Below are positions 20,941-31,107 of a stretch of DNA of 64,000 nucleotides, piece after piece. The notes beneath the pieces are model-generated. The model saw only the letters and a program-made list of their open reading frames with translations, had not been told where the DNA came from and ran no database searches. Numbering within the stretch: the stretch's first letter is position 1; every line of letters starts with the position of its first letter. The position numbers and the translations under genes are program-made. This DNA is from Zanthoxylum bungeanum (Eukaryota > Streptophyta > Magnoliopsida > Sapindales > Rutaceae): assembly GCA_019454045.1 (NCBI GenBank), contig SKCR01036754.1:124001-188000 (forward strand), read 5' to 3'.

Positions 20941-21345
20941 ATGATGGTTCGGGAATGAAGCCCAGGGATCGAAGCACCTCACCATCAAATCAACTCAGTT
21001 CAGGAATAAATCCTAGAGATCGAAACAGCTCATAGGGATGAATACCAGGGGTCGAAGCACCTCACTATCAAATCAACTCAGTTCGGGAATGAATCCTAGA
21101 GATTGAAGCATCTCACAGGGATGAGCCCAGGGGTCGAAGCACCTCACCATCAAATCAACTCAGTTCGGGAATAAATCCTAGAGATCGAAGCATCTCGCAG
21201 GGATGAATCCCAGGGGTCGAAGCACCTCGCCATCAAATCTACTCAGTTCGGGAGTGAATCTTAGAGATCGAAGCATCTCGCAGGGATGAATCCCAAGGGT
21301 CGAAGCACCTCGCCAATAACTCAACTCAGAGATCAAAGCATCTCG
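20941..21345 (+). repeat. About 85-bp tandem repeats, roughly five units
   Basis: Units share GGGATGAATCCCAGGGGTCG, AAGCACCTC, ATCAAATCAACTCAGTTCGG and TAGAGATCGAAGCATCTC. They appear related to the 32-bp array upstream through the GAA-GC-CTC words. The array ends about 130 bp before the 3' LTR. Confidence 0.85.
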
Positions 21346-21456
21346 CAAAAGCAGTAAAATAATAGGTAAGTCCGACAACGACCGACGAACCAGGTAAGCA
21401 AAAATGCATGCATGACTTTGATAGGGTTATCACTGTCACACACTGCACAAGCCCCA

Positions 21457-21472
21457 TCAAAGTGGGGGCGAC
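21457..21472 (+). other. Polypurine tract of Ogre-like element
   Basis: CAAAGTGGGGGCGAC immediately precedes the 3' LTR start TGTAGACA. It is the primer site for plus-strand synthesis. Confidence 0.75.
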
Positions 21473-23635
21473 TGTAGACACTGTATTTTTACATGAGCCC
21501 GATGATGAGCCTCATATGGAGGTACTACCTGAAAAGTTACGGAAGTTGCGGGAAACGAATGCCGGAAGGTAGGAAAACCTCTAAAATTAGCACCTCACTG
21601 GATTCAAACTCACTAGCCAGCCTCAGATTCGCTCAGTCAGTTTCTGTTTCAAACCTTAACCTCGGCTCAAAACCCCTGCAACCCACCGTACATGCCCAAG
21701 GCCCATGAACCCATGCCATACACGCCCAAACCTTCCCAAATAGAGAAAATCCCATGCAATTCACATGTCAAAATTCACTCTTCACCACTTTCCAATTTAA
21801 TGAGATTTGGGATCCCATCCTCACCAATTTAAAAAGATTTGAGATATCCATCACCAAATTTGTGAGATTGTATTCCCAAAATAAATTGAGAATATATCTC
21901 CCAAATCAATGTGATTTATTTCCCTATTTGGAGATCCTTTCAAAACTTTATAAAAGAGACAATTTTCTTCTTCATCAAGGGGCTTGGACGTGATCATCAT
22001 AAAAAACCCTAGACACTCTCTATTCTTCTTTATTTTCTTGAACGACAACAACAACCATCACCAAAGAAAACATCAAAAAACCGAAACCCCAAAAACCAAG
22101 CCATCACCAAAAACAACAAAGAAACCAGCACCAAAATAGCAAACCAAGATAAACAACCAACCACCGAAAAACAACATCCATCACCGAAAAAAAACCCCCA
22201 AAAATAGTGCTAAAACAACAAAAAGTAGTCAGAAAAAACAACCAAAAATAGCCAGCAAAAACAACCAAAAATAGCCAGCAAAAACAACCAAAAAAATCAC
22301 AAAAATAGCCAGCAAAAACAACCAAAACAGCCAGTAAAAAATAACCAAATAGCAGAAAAAAACAACCAAAACAACAAAAAAAATAGCCAAAACAGCAGTA
22401 AAAAATAACCAAAACAGCAGACAAAAAATAACCAAAATAGCGGTAAAAAAACAATCAAAAATAGCAGCCAAAAATAGTAAAATAGCAAAACAGCGAAACA
22501 ACGGAAACATCAAACATAAAACAGCGAAACAACAAACAACAAACAGCAAACGGCGAAACAACAAATAACAAACAACGAGACAACAAACAACAAATAGCAA
22601 ACAGCGAAATAGCAAACATCAAACAGTAAACATCGAAACAGTAATCCTTCCGGCGACGGTCTAACGCATTTCCGAGAAAGTAACTTAAAAGGTAAGACCT
22701 GATGACACTCTTTACCATATTTATTTTATAGTTTCGGACGCTGCGTGCCTGGCTGGACGTGAAATACGTCCAGCCGGGTATGCGAAGTCCTACATCAAAG
22801 ACGGCCAAATTTCTGGTCACATTATTTTTCTCCTTTGGCATTTCGTTATTTATTTATTTATTTATCTATTTAGTGTTATTTATCTTTTTATTTATTTATT
22901 CGCTTTCATCGTTATTTTATTATTTCGCATTTAGTTTCGTTATTTATCTTTTCGTCTATTTATCGTTATTATTTCGCCTTTATTTTATTTGTTCATTATC
23001 CGCATATGCATTATTATATTATTTCATGTCTATTTTTTATTTACATTGCATTACTGATTACATATGGTATTATCCCTTGTGGTATATCAGATGGAAATCC
23101 AGACATAAATTCCATAGTCAAATCCGAATGGACGGTAGTGCGGTCTGTACTTGGGATACAACTCCACGTACCACTTGGGAAATACCCATATATGCGTGAT
23201 TAACTCCTCCTTTTATTCGCTATTTACTTATTGATGCTTTATTTACTTTTGATTATTATGATTCTTGTTATCGTACCTTGTATTTCTTAATTTAATTTGC
23301 TTTTATTTATATTAATGTTTATGGGTGTGCAAATTTGTGTGTTTATTTGAATTATCTTGCATGAACTGCATAAGACTTGGCTATACCATTGTGTGAACCC
23401 GTCCATTATACTGCATAAGTAAGAGACTATTCCGAATCCAACGGTTTGAGGTCTTCCCTTGCGAGGGGTGAGTGCAGCCTTAAATCTTTTTCCAGTTCAC
23501 GCTGGGTGGCGACTCCTTTATTCTCCGGTTTAGTCCCCCGCGGGCTACTCCGTACTCTCTACGGGTTGCGAGCCCAACAGTGTCGTGGTTGCCGAGCATC
23601 ATAGGCATAGCGGTAAACCCCGCTTCGCTCCTATA
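21473..23635 (+). repeat. 3' LTR of Ogre-like element
   Basis: Matches the 5' LTR from TGTAGACACTG to CTCCTATA, with many small indels, mainly in the CAA-rich block (22030-22630). The TATA box (21949-21956) and the 13-bp hairpin (around 22751-22775) are conserved. It is followed by the CTTAG duplication. Confidence 0.9.
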
Positions 23636-23640
23636 CTTAG
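23636..23640. repeat. Ogre-like element target duplication, right
   Basis: CTTAG, exact match to 12463-12467. Confidence 0.9.
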
Positions 23641-24565
23641 TTTATTCTCTACTCTTTTGAGGTTGTATTTTGATGGTTGGGAACTTGATAGAAAGATGGA
23701 AGCATGTACTTGTATAAAGAATGCATGAAATTTATTTATTTGTATTGTTTTTGCCATTTGATGGTGAGTTGCCATTCTAGAGTTACTTAGCCACTCATAA
23801 ATGACCTAGAATTATTCTTGAGTTGTTTCATGGTGGTGAGACTTGTTTGGTGTAGTAAGGATTGAATTAAAGTGTTGAATTTTATTAATTTGGTGTTAAT
23901 TGGCGAATTGGACAATTTTGAGAAATTAGGGTTCATAACCCTCTCCAAATTTGGGGCTTTTCATATGTGTTAATTAATGATGTTTATATGATGCATATTA
24001 ATTTTGGTGTTGATTGGACTTGATCTTGAATGGTTTTGAACCAATTTGGACTAAAGTATAATTCTTGGAAACTTGAGGGACCTCTCGGTAATTTTGGAAA
24101 AATTGTTTTCTTGAATTGCAATTTGTATTTTGATATGTGTGACATGTATAAATCATTTTGATAGTGATTGGGAATCACCTAATTATGTATTTGACAAATT
24201 AGGACTAAAATGATCAAAATGCAAAGTTTAGGGGCATTTCCGTAATTACTGAAAAATCTGAAAATTTTTCAGAATTCTATTTTTAATGTATATTTGATGT
24301 ACAAATTATTTTGGTTGTGATTGGAAATCACCTAAGCTTGTTTTGAATAACTTAGGACTAAAATGATTAAAATGGAAAGTTTTGGGGTTGTATGGTAATT
24401 TACTGAAATTATGATTTCTGGGTTAAAAATTTATGTTTTTGATTATTGAATGATTAAAATAAATAAGTTTATTTTAATTACTCGAGAAAAATTAAAGAAA
24501 TGAGAAAATTCGATTTTCCCCGCATTCCGCTGAGTAACCCGGGTATTTTGCCCAAAACCCCAACA
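23641..24565 (+). repeat. Copia solo LTR C, second segment
   Basis: Continues the LTR interrupted at 12467 and ends GCCCAAAACCCCAACA, the proper CA-type terminus. It is directly followed by CTCCT, which pairs with TTCCT at 10829-10833. No PBS or internal copia sequence follows. Confidence 0.75.
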
Positions 24566-24769
24566 CTCCTATGTCAAAATATATATTCTTTTAGGAGTCA
24601 TGACCCTCCAAGGAAACCTTTCAACCATAAGAGTTATGTCATTTCTCATTAAGGAACATATCACTTCCAATGAATCTTTTAAACCCAAAGATTTATATCA
24701 TTTCTCATTAAATATTATATCCTTTAATTCCCTACTTATATACCTTTATATTTAGAAAATTTCCTTACA
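24566..24769 (-). repeat. TRIM-like LTR copy D1, second segment
   Basis: Resumes D1 after the solo LTR and ends AAAATTTCCTTACA, matching the end of D2 (AATTTTCCTACACA). With 10402-10833 it gives an LTR of about 636 bp, close to the 621 bp of D2. Confidence 0.55.
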
Positions 24770-24850
24770 AGCCTCGCTTTCTTCTTTGTATGATAAATTC
24801 AAGGGCCAAGGCAGGTCTTGAGTTTGGGTCCATACTTCAAAATTTCAAAT
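24770..24850 (-). mobile_element. 81-bp internal domain of TRIM-like element D
   Basis: Only 81 bp separate the two D LTRs. On the minus strand the domain ends in a purine tract (complement of 24772-24788, CAAAGAAGAAAGCGAGG) directly before D1, in polypurine-tract position. This orients the element leftward, in agreement with the TATA boxes. No clear tRNA-complementary PBS follows D2, and no target duplication was found outside the pair, so two adjacent solo LTRs cannot be excluded. Confidence 0.45.
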
Positions 24851-25471
24851 TGTTGGATATGATGCATTGTTAATCACTTTTAACATGCATAATTCAACCA
24901 ATTTAATAAGTAGTAAACAAGAAATCTATGAATCAAACATAAACTCAAAGAAAAAACACCTGAGAATTATTTGTACAAGATAATCTTTAAAATCAAGTCG
25001 AGTAAACTATTTCCTTAAGAATTTATTGGCACTGTCTCGATGCTCTTACGGATCTTTGGATAACTTTTTCCCATGATACTTGGTTGCTTCTTGTAAAATG
25101 TGCATTCATTTCTTCAAGAATTATGAACTTGAAAATGGTGGAAATTCTCTAAACTTTAGACTTCATCTTATATGCCTAAAGACTTATGAAAGATTTTAAA
25201 TAATTGAATGAATGAAAAATGAGAACTCAAGGATATTATTTATAGACATGAAATGTTGCCTTTGTAAAGATACCTTTAACTGAAAGGATGTAATTCTTTA
25301 ACGATTATAACCCTTCAATATACCATTTGAACTCAAAGATTATAATCTTTCACTCAAATGAACATATCCCTTTAATTTGTGTCTTTTTTAAAGGACACAT
25401 GTCAATGTACATGTCTTTGAATGACACACTATACAAATATACATGTCATTTTAAGAGAATTTTCCTACACA
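24851..25471 (-). repeat. TRIM-like LTR copy D2
   Basis: Plus-strand ends are TGTTGGATATGATGC and TTTTCCTACACA. The minus-strand TATA box is the complement of 25237-25244. Similar throughout to D1 but clearly diverged, so this pair is old. The frame 25327-25590 only partly overlaps it and is not a retrotransposon gene. Confidence 0.55.
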
Positions 25472-26231
25472 AATCAGCGCCGACACCAAAGCTAAACCCG
25501 CCACCATTGCAGTCATCATCATCTCCATCTTCAACTTCTTTGCCTAAAAAACCACTCAATTCTGACCAAAGCCCAGTTCTATATGATTGATGAGTAAGAA
25601 TTTTTGTTTCGAATTTTGAATTCAAATCATCGAAATTCAATATGTCTTGATTCTATTCTATATATAGATTATTTTATGTTTATAAATTATGTTAGTTATT
25701 ATTATTTGATATTAGCATAGGGCTCTACGAACTTGAAACCCATTTTTTTTTACATTGACAAGTCTGTGTTCTGGAAGTCAAAGATTTTCATTATAGTAGT
25801 AGCCCTTTCCATACAGTTGGTTTCATCATCTAATTTTTGTATACAAATGTAGCATTATTAATTGCATATATTTCTTTTATTGTAGCCAAACTCTAATACT
25901 AGAAAAGGAAGCGTAATAATTTCCAATCTGGCGGAGGATGCTCAATTAAGAGTTCATCTCTGTAATTGTTTCAGTTAGCCAGGCTCATGAATCTGTAAGC
26001 TTTGCTGCTTCTGTGTTATCAGCATTTCACATAACTTTTAATTTGCTATTCAACATGTATTTAAATTATCCAGTGCAATTCATTGCTTCCTTATTTGAAA
26101 TTGTCTATGCTTCTTTTGACATTATTATCTATATATACTATCATTTTATTCTAGAATATGAAGAGCCATTTCATCTCTATATGAGTTTACTTTCGGGCCT
26201 TTCCTAGGCCAGCCTGTGCGTGTCATTTTTT
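25472..26231 (+). other. Low-copy-looking stretch, possible host gene relic
   Basis: No LTR ends or transposon proteins were seen. At 25472-25590 the frame has a Pro/Ser-rich end (PPLQSSSSPSSTSLPKKPLN), followed by an AT-rich stretch that could be intron. At 25886 a TTGTAG acceptor-like site precedes a less AT-rich segment, and GTAAGC follows at about 25998. This looks like broken exon-intron texture, but no product is recognised. The right edge is the truncated 5' border of copia B'. Confidence 0.3.
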
Positions 26232-27786
26232 TGAGTAACGAAATTTATTTGTTGTTCGTTTTGCCACTTTTATTGAAAAAGAATTTTTGAGAGAAAGTGT
26301 TCTTGTAGAACTATTGAACTTGATGAATTTGATGACAATATTAAGGAACCTGAGATGGAACCAGAGATCCAACTAGGTGAAGGATCTACAACACAAATTC
26401 TACGTAAGTCGAATAAAATAGTATCCAGTGGTAGCTAAAGGTTACACTCAACGTCCTGGGATTGTCTATGAGGAATTTTTTTCACCGGTAACCATACTAA
26501 AATCCATTAGGATTCTTTTAGCTATTATTGCATATCACGAATATGAGATATGACAGATGTATGTGAAAACCGCTTTCCTAAATGGATTCATTGAGGATGA
26601 TATCTATATGGAACAACCAGAAGGTTTCGTATCCATTGAGACTTCAAACTTGGTTTGTAAGCTCCAAAAGTCTATTTATGAACTTAAACATGCATCCCGA
26701 AGTTGGAATCATCGTTTTGATGAGATAATTAGATTATCTGGATTCATCAAGAATGAGGAAGAACCGTGTGTTTAAAAGAAAGTGAGTGGGAGTACGATAG
26801 TTTTCTTTGTCTTGTATGTAGATAACATCCTTATCATTGGAAATGATATAGGATTGATGCAAAGTGTGAAAGCCTACATTTGCAAGAACTTTTCCATGAA
26901 AGATATGGGTGAAGCTTTATATATATTAGGTATAAGGCTATATCTGGATAGAGTTAGAAAGCTTATAAGGTTGTCGCAATCGACGTACATAGATAAAATG
27001 TTAGAAATGTAAGGTTTTACGAACTGCAAGGCAACAAATGTACATTTCCGATACGACATACATCTTTCAAAGAAATTGACACCTCAGACTGAGGAAGAAA
27101 GAGTTATAATTTCTAACTTGTCATATGCTTCTTGTATTGGAAGCATAATGTATGTTATGCTATGTACAAGACCTGACATCAGTTTCGGCGTCAGTGTGAC
27201 TAGCCAATATCAATCTGATCTAGGTAATGATCATTGGACAGTCGTGAAACATATCCTGAAATATCTTAAGGGTACTAGGGATACATTTATGATATATGGT
27301 GAAGATGAGCTACAAGTTAAGGGTCATACAAACTCCGAATTCTAGGGAGATCCAGATGATAGAAAATCTACATCAAGATACATATTTACCCTTAACAGTG
27401 GTGTGATTAGTTGGCGATGTTCAAAGCAAGGCTCAACAGTTGATTCCACCACGGAGTCAGAATTTATAGCGGCTTCAGAAACTGCTAAAGAAGCTATATG
27501 GATTAGAAGTTTTACCACAGAACTTGACGTTGTGCCTAGTATTGCGGAATCGATCCGATTGTACTATGATAATAGCGGAGCCATTGTGTAGGCTAAGAAG
27601 CCGATGGCGCATTCCAAGTTTAAACACGTGGAAAGGAAATACCGCATAATTAGAGAGATTATTGAACGAAAAGACATAGTGGTCTTGAATGTTCAAAGAC
27701 TAGACAAAATAGCAGATCCGCTTACAAAGGCCTTACCTCCTAAGTTATTCGATAAACTTGTAGAGGAGATGAGACTGCGGTACCAT
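26232..27786 (+). mobile_element. 5'-truncated family-B copia (B'), coding part
   Basis: Starts abruptly inside the integrase C-terminus and runs through RT and RNase H to the pol end (RLRYH, 27775-27789). Element F is inserted at 27787, and the copia resumes at 35593 with its last internal bases and 3' LTR. Removing F joins GGTACCAT to CCAGATTGGCACTAAG. The intact minus-strand copy of the same family reads almost the same across this point (complement of 46140-46165). Gag, protease, most of integrase and the 5' LTR are missing. Confidence 0.9.
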
Positions 27787-27789
27787 TGA
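26253..27789 (+). pseudogene. Copia integrase tail, RT and RNase H of B'
   Basis: 26253-26320 encodes the tail of the integrase domain (VVRFATFIEKEFLRE). A deletion near 26425 then jumps into RT ([19 protein letters not shown]). Later frames give MYVKTAFLNGFIEDDIYMEQ, then the polymerase box, changed from YVDD to YVDN (near 26816-26827). The RT/RNase H linker follows (SYASCIGSIMYVMLCTRPDI), then RNase H (STTESEFIAASETAKEAIWI) and ADPLTKALPPKLFD. Stops fall at about 26552, 26773, 27010, 27343 and 27589. The active-site change and stops make it non-functional. Confidence 0.9.
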
Positions 27790-28092
27790 TGAGTGGTAAA
27801 ACTATCACTATTTCCCACTCATTTAACTTAATATTTTGTATAGTTTCTTGAGTTTTGTGAATATTTTGATGTGTTTTTGTGTTATTTTGTAGATAAATAA
27901 AGTTTCAGGACATTCTGGAGGTGATTTGGAGCAAAACTGTGAAAATGGCTAAAAGGGCATTTTTGTAATTTTTCGCGTCGCGACGCCTGAACCTTGCGCG
28001 TCGCGACGCCTAATGTGCGCCGAGCTGCTGCTAACGTGCGCCGGGTCAATGGGTCAGAATTTGAAAAGTTTGACTTTGCTAACATGCGCCGT

Positions 28093-28236
28093 GCCACGTG
28101 TCATCATCACAAGCGATCTGCTAACGTGCGCCGCATGCCACGTGTCAAAAATTCAACGAGCCGACTTCAGTCAGCCGCCTTGCCACGTGTTAAAAATTCA
28201 ACGAGCCAAAATTTTTCAGCCGCCCTGCCACGTGTC
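28093..28236 (+). promoter_or_regulatory. G-box/ABRE cluster in element F promoter
   Basis: GCCACGTGT(C/T) occurs at 28093-28102, 28137-28146, 28182-28191 and 28227-28236, about 45 bp apart, and CCACGTCA lies near 28268. CACGTG is the plant G-box, and ACGTGTC fits the ABA-response element core. Two units carry the same following string, AAAAATTCAACGAGCC. The cluster ends about 95 bp before the TATA box, so it is in promoter position. Binding is inferred. Confidence 0.6.
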
Positions 28237-28331
28237 CGGTGAGATGCCAAGCAACCAATAAGGTTGCGCCACGTCATCGCGTAGCGACGCCAAAGCCCTT
28301 GGCGTCGCGACACCCAAGGTCTACCGGGGCC

Positions 28332-28339
28332 TATAAATT
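28332..28339 (+). promoter_or_regulatory. TATA box of element F
   Basis: TATAAATT in GGGGCCTATAAATTCAGC, downstream of the G-box cluster and conserved in the 3' LTR. Confidence 0.65.
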
Positions 28340-29688
28340 CAGCTTCAAATTTCAGTTTCAAATGTACCTTTTCCTTGAAATCCTCTGATGTAAATAGGGA
28401 GTTTTCTTCTTAGTTTCTTTTAATTTCAGTTTTATAGTTAGTTTTAATTAAGTTCTGAAGTAATAATAGTAATTCTATTTTTTTGAATAGTAATTTTATT
28501 TTTACTTTTTACCGTTTTACTATGCGAGGGTAACTTCTCCATGCTGAGGTAAAAAAGTAATTCTTTTACTATTGCTATTTAGATTAATCTCCCTAAAATA
28601 TAATATATAAACTATTTAAAACCTGACTTAATGAGGATACCGCCATTCCGGACGGTTGGTTATTCAATTTAAATTGGTTAAACCTGACTTAATGAGGATA
28701 CCGCCATACTGGACGGTTGGTTTAAGTTTATATTTCTGTTTCGCCTTATGGCTGGTATATTTGAATTTGACTTAATCGCCATTCCGTACGGTTGATTTAA
28801 AATATCACAAGATTATATATATTATTTTATGAAGATATCTAAATAGTTAATAGTAGAAGTTAATTTTTTTTCCTTAGCATTTTATTATTTTTCTTCATTT
28901 ACTTTTTAAGTAATTTTTATGTCTTTTTACTAGTCCTAATTATGTGTCATAACTAAGTTAGTTTTCTAAGGTTGTGATGAAATCTAATATCACCGGTTTA
29001 TAAGAGGTTATTTTATAGTTTGGGTATTTAAAGGTTTACTTATTAAGTCTTAAGCTTAATGCTTCTTGTTATTTGATCACCAATAAGATTGATGTGGTAA
29101 ATCTAAAATGAACTAGACATAGGGATTTTAGGTTTTAACCTTTGACTTAATAGCCCACGATCTTCTTTGAGGATAGATAACCCTTTAATAGATTTCCTTA
29201 CAGGATAGACATATACCTGTCGGGCGGGGGTAACCACAATTGGAACTTAAACTTAATGAATCAAGGTAATTTAATTGACATAGACATATGATTCAATTAG
29301 ATTAAACTGGATATTTGCGTCTAACCATCGATAAATGCTTTCACATAAATTCGTGTTCTAGGTTAGTAAACTGCTTTATTACACAAACTTAAAATAATCA
29401 CTTCATCTTTTTAAAGATATTAGAAAGATTCACAACCCTAGATCTTTGAGTCTTTTATTTTCCTTAGTAATTTCTTTTGTCTTTTTATTTATTTATTTAG
29501 CAAATCTACAATCAACCAAATCAATCAAGCAATCAATTCCCTTCTCCTCAATTAGATATTTGTAAATAAATAGTATCAACAATTAGTAACATAGTAGAAA
29601 TTAAGTCCTTGTGGGATCGATATTTTTATACTACTTGAACGATACGTGCACTTGCGTTATACGTGTGTGTTTACGCCGGTCAAGTTTT

Positions 29689-29706
29689 TGGCGCCGTTAC
29701 CAGGGA
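29689..29706 (+). other. Primer-binding site (tRNA-Asp type) of element F
   Basis: TGGCGCCGTTACCAGGGA starts six bases after the LTR end. It differs at two positions from the common TGGCGCCGTTGCCGGGGA of plant Athila/Tat elements. Confidence 0.85.
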
Positions 29707-29817
29707 CTTATTTTTCTTGAGTTGTTAATTTTGAAGCTATCCAATTTACTTGTATATAATTTTCTTTATTTTTATCTGTAATTTTATTTTTTACTTTTGT
29801 TTTCAGGTGATTGAAAA

Positions 29818-30933
29818 ATGGAACATTCTTTACTAGAAAAAGATACACCCCAAATCCGGGAGCAACAGTCTGGTTTTCTGAGGCCTGTTGTCCAGCCCAA
29901 TGACTATCACTGGATGCCAGAACCATGCAATACTATATTTTCTCATCAGAATGAAATTGGGAGATGTGTAATATGTGATGGTAACCACCCGAGCGATCAA
30001 TGTATTTACCTTTCAGAGTGGCAGAATTATTGGAATCATTCAAGGTACGAAGAATCATCACATTTTCCATCTTATCCACCATCCATCTACGATCTTTATC
30101 AAGAACCAGATCCATCAGAGAAAGATCAGTTGAATGACATGCTAAAAGATTGGCTCGAGAAACGAGAAGCTCAATTTGATGTACAAATTCAGAGTCAAGC
30201 GGCGTCTATACAAAGGATGACAGATCAAGTTAGACAATTAACAGATAACTTGAATCACATTTCTCACGGAGCAAATTCAAATACTACTGAAGAAGCCTTT
30301 CAATATCATGAGATTCATCATGACATCATAACAGAGGACGAGGATGAGCAGTATCAAGAATCAGAGGTATCAATTCAGAAGTCTGCACCAACAAAGTCTC
30401 AATTTGATTTTTATTATTCTGACTCTGACGAGGATGAAGAAACTGAGCTTTTTGTACCAACTGCACCAACAAGAAATGATGAAACTTTCCATCCTCAGAA
30501 TGAAGATCTTGGAGCATCCATTGCAAATATGTTTGAAGAAGATCTACCTGAGCCAATCATTTCACCCAGATCAGAGGATGAAGACCTAAAATCTGACATT
30601 TCTTTACATCCTCAGGTTGACAATTTTGAAGCATGTATTTCACAAATGACAGATGAAGAGCTGAATACAGAAATTTTCAAATACACCTGTGAAGAAAAGA
30701 TGGAGCAAGAAACAGAGCAAATGGAGGAGCAACTGTCAGACCAAATTGAAGATCCAGTGAATTCAGGCGAAATATCACTGTTTGGGGAGTACAAATCAAA
30801 GACATCACCCAGAAGCTTGACAGAATGGAAATCCCATTCCAAGTCAAGCACCATACGAGACCTCCTGATTTTCTTTCTTTCTTTTCAGGAACCAATGAAG
30901 CAACAAAGATTAAAAAGGTGGCACAATCACTAA
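29818..30933 (+). CDS. Gag-derived protein of element F, 371 aa
   Basis: The longest intact frame in the window. Residues 50-62 form a zinc knuckle of the Athila/Tat spacing, C50-x2-C53-x3-H57-x4-C62 (CVICDGNHPSDQC). Residues about 100-150 look like the coiled-coil gag C-terminus (QAASIQRMTDQVRQLTDNLN). From about 165 the chain is very acidic, with Glu/Asp/Gln-rich, weakly repeated text. The main gag core that should precede the knuckle is missing, so this is a 5'-deleted gag or a shortened accessory protein. ATG 29818 is the first start after the leader, about 110 bp past the PBS. It could bind element RNA; whether it is translated is unknown. Confidence 0.65.
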   Translation: MEHSLLEKDTPQIREQQSGFLRPVVQPNDYHWMPEPCNTIFSHQNEIGRCVICDGNHPSDQCIYLSEWQNYWNHSRYEESSHFPSYPPSIYDLYQEPDPSEKDQLNDMLKDWLEKREAQFDVQIQSQAASIQRMTDQVRQLTDNLNHISHGANSNTTEEAFQYHEIHHDIITEDEDEQYQESEVSIQKSAPTKSQFDFYYSDSDEDEETELFVPTAPTRNDETFHPQNEDLGASIANMFEEDLPEPIISPRSEDEDLKSDISLHPQVDNFEACISQMTDEELNTEIFKYTCEEKMEQETEQMEEQLSDQIEDPVNSGEISLFGEYKSKTSPRSLTEWKSHSKSSTIRDLLIFFLSFQEPMKQQRLKRWHNH

Positions 30934-31094
30934 ATGAGTCAAAATTCTTTTTACCACCTTACTGTTGGAAGAGACCATTCAAAAGCAACGGTCACGGGAG
31001 TGTCTTTAATCGGACATCCAAAACGACGTTGAAACCTCCTTGACAGATGGATTTCAGTCACGTCTGGCTGAAGACGAAAAATTTAACGCTAGTA

Positions 31095-31107
31095 GGGAGG
31101 CAACCCA
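31095..31107 (+). other. Athila-type GGGAGGCAACCCA motif
   Basis: This string, within a frame readable as ASREATHA, is common at the end of Athila-type coding regions (recollection). It marks where the element's normal 3' region begins and thus the left side of the LOG insertion. Confidence 0.5.

Larger units (their letters stand above)
12468..23635 (+). mobile_element. Ogre/Tat-like Ty3 retrotransposon, degenerate
   Basis: An 11,168-bp interval has LTRs of about 2.1 kb that start TGTAGACACTG and end CTCCTATA, flanked by perfect CTTAG target duplications. The primer-binding site TGGCGACTCCACTGGGGA follows the 5' LTR two bases on. This is the type I recall for Ogre/Tat elements (attributed to tRNA-Arg). 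A tract ending in GTGGGGGCGAC precedes the 3' LTR. The internal part keeps only a gag-like coiled-coil fragment, a short integrase fragment and two tandem-repeat zones; RT and protease were not found. A 3,001-bp hAT transposon sits inside. The copy is non-autonomous. Tandem repeats upstream of the 3' LTR are typical of this lineage. Confidence 0.85.
27787..29682 (+). repeat. 5' LTR of element F
   Basis: 1,896 bp from TGATGAGTGG to CGCCGGTCA. The U3 part (27979-28315) is unusually GC-rich, with GCGTCGCGACGCC palindromes and CCACGTGTC words, then a TATA box. The R/U5 part has a 40-bp repeat (28621-28660, 28682-28721, with a shorter third copy at 28769-28797) built on GACTTAATGAGGATACCGCC. ORFs in the U3 block are not genes. 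Confidence 0.95.
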
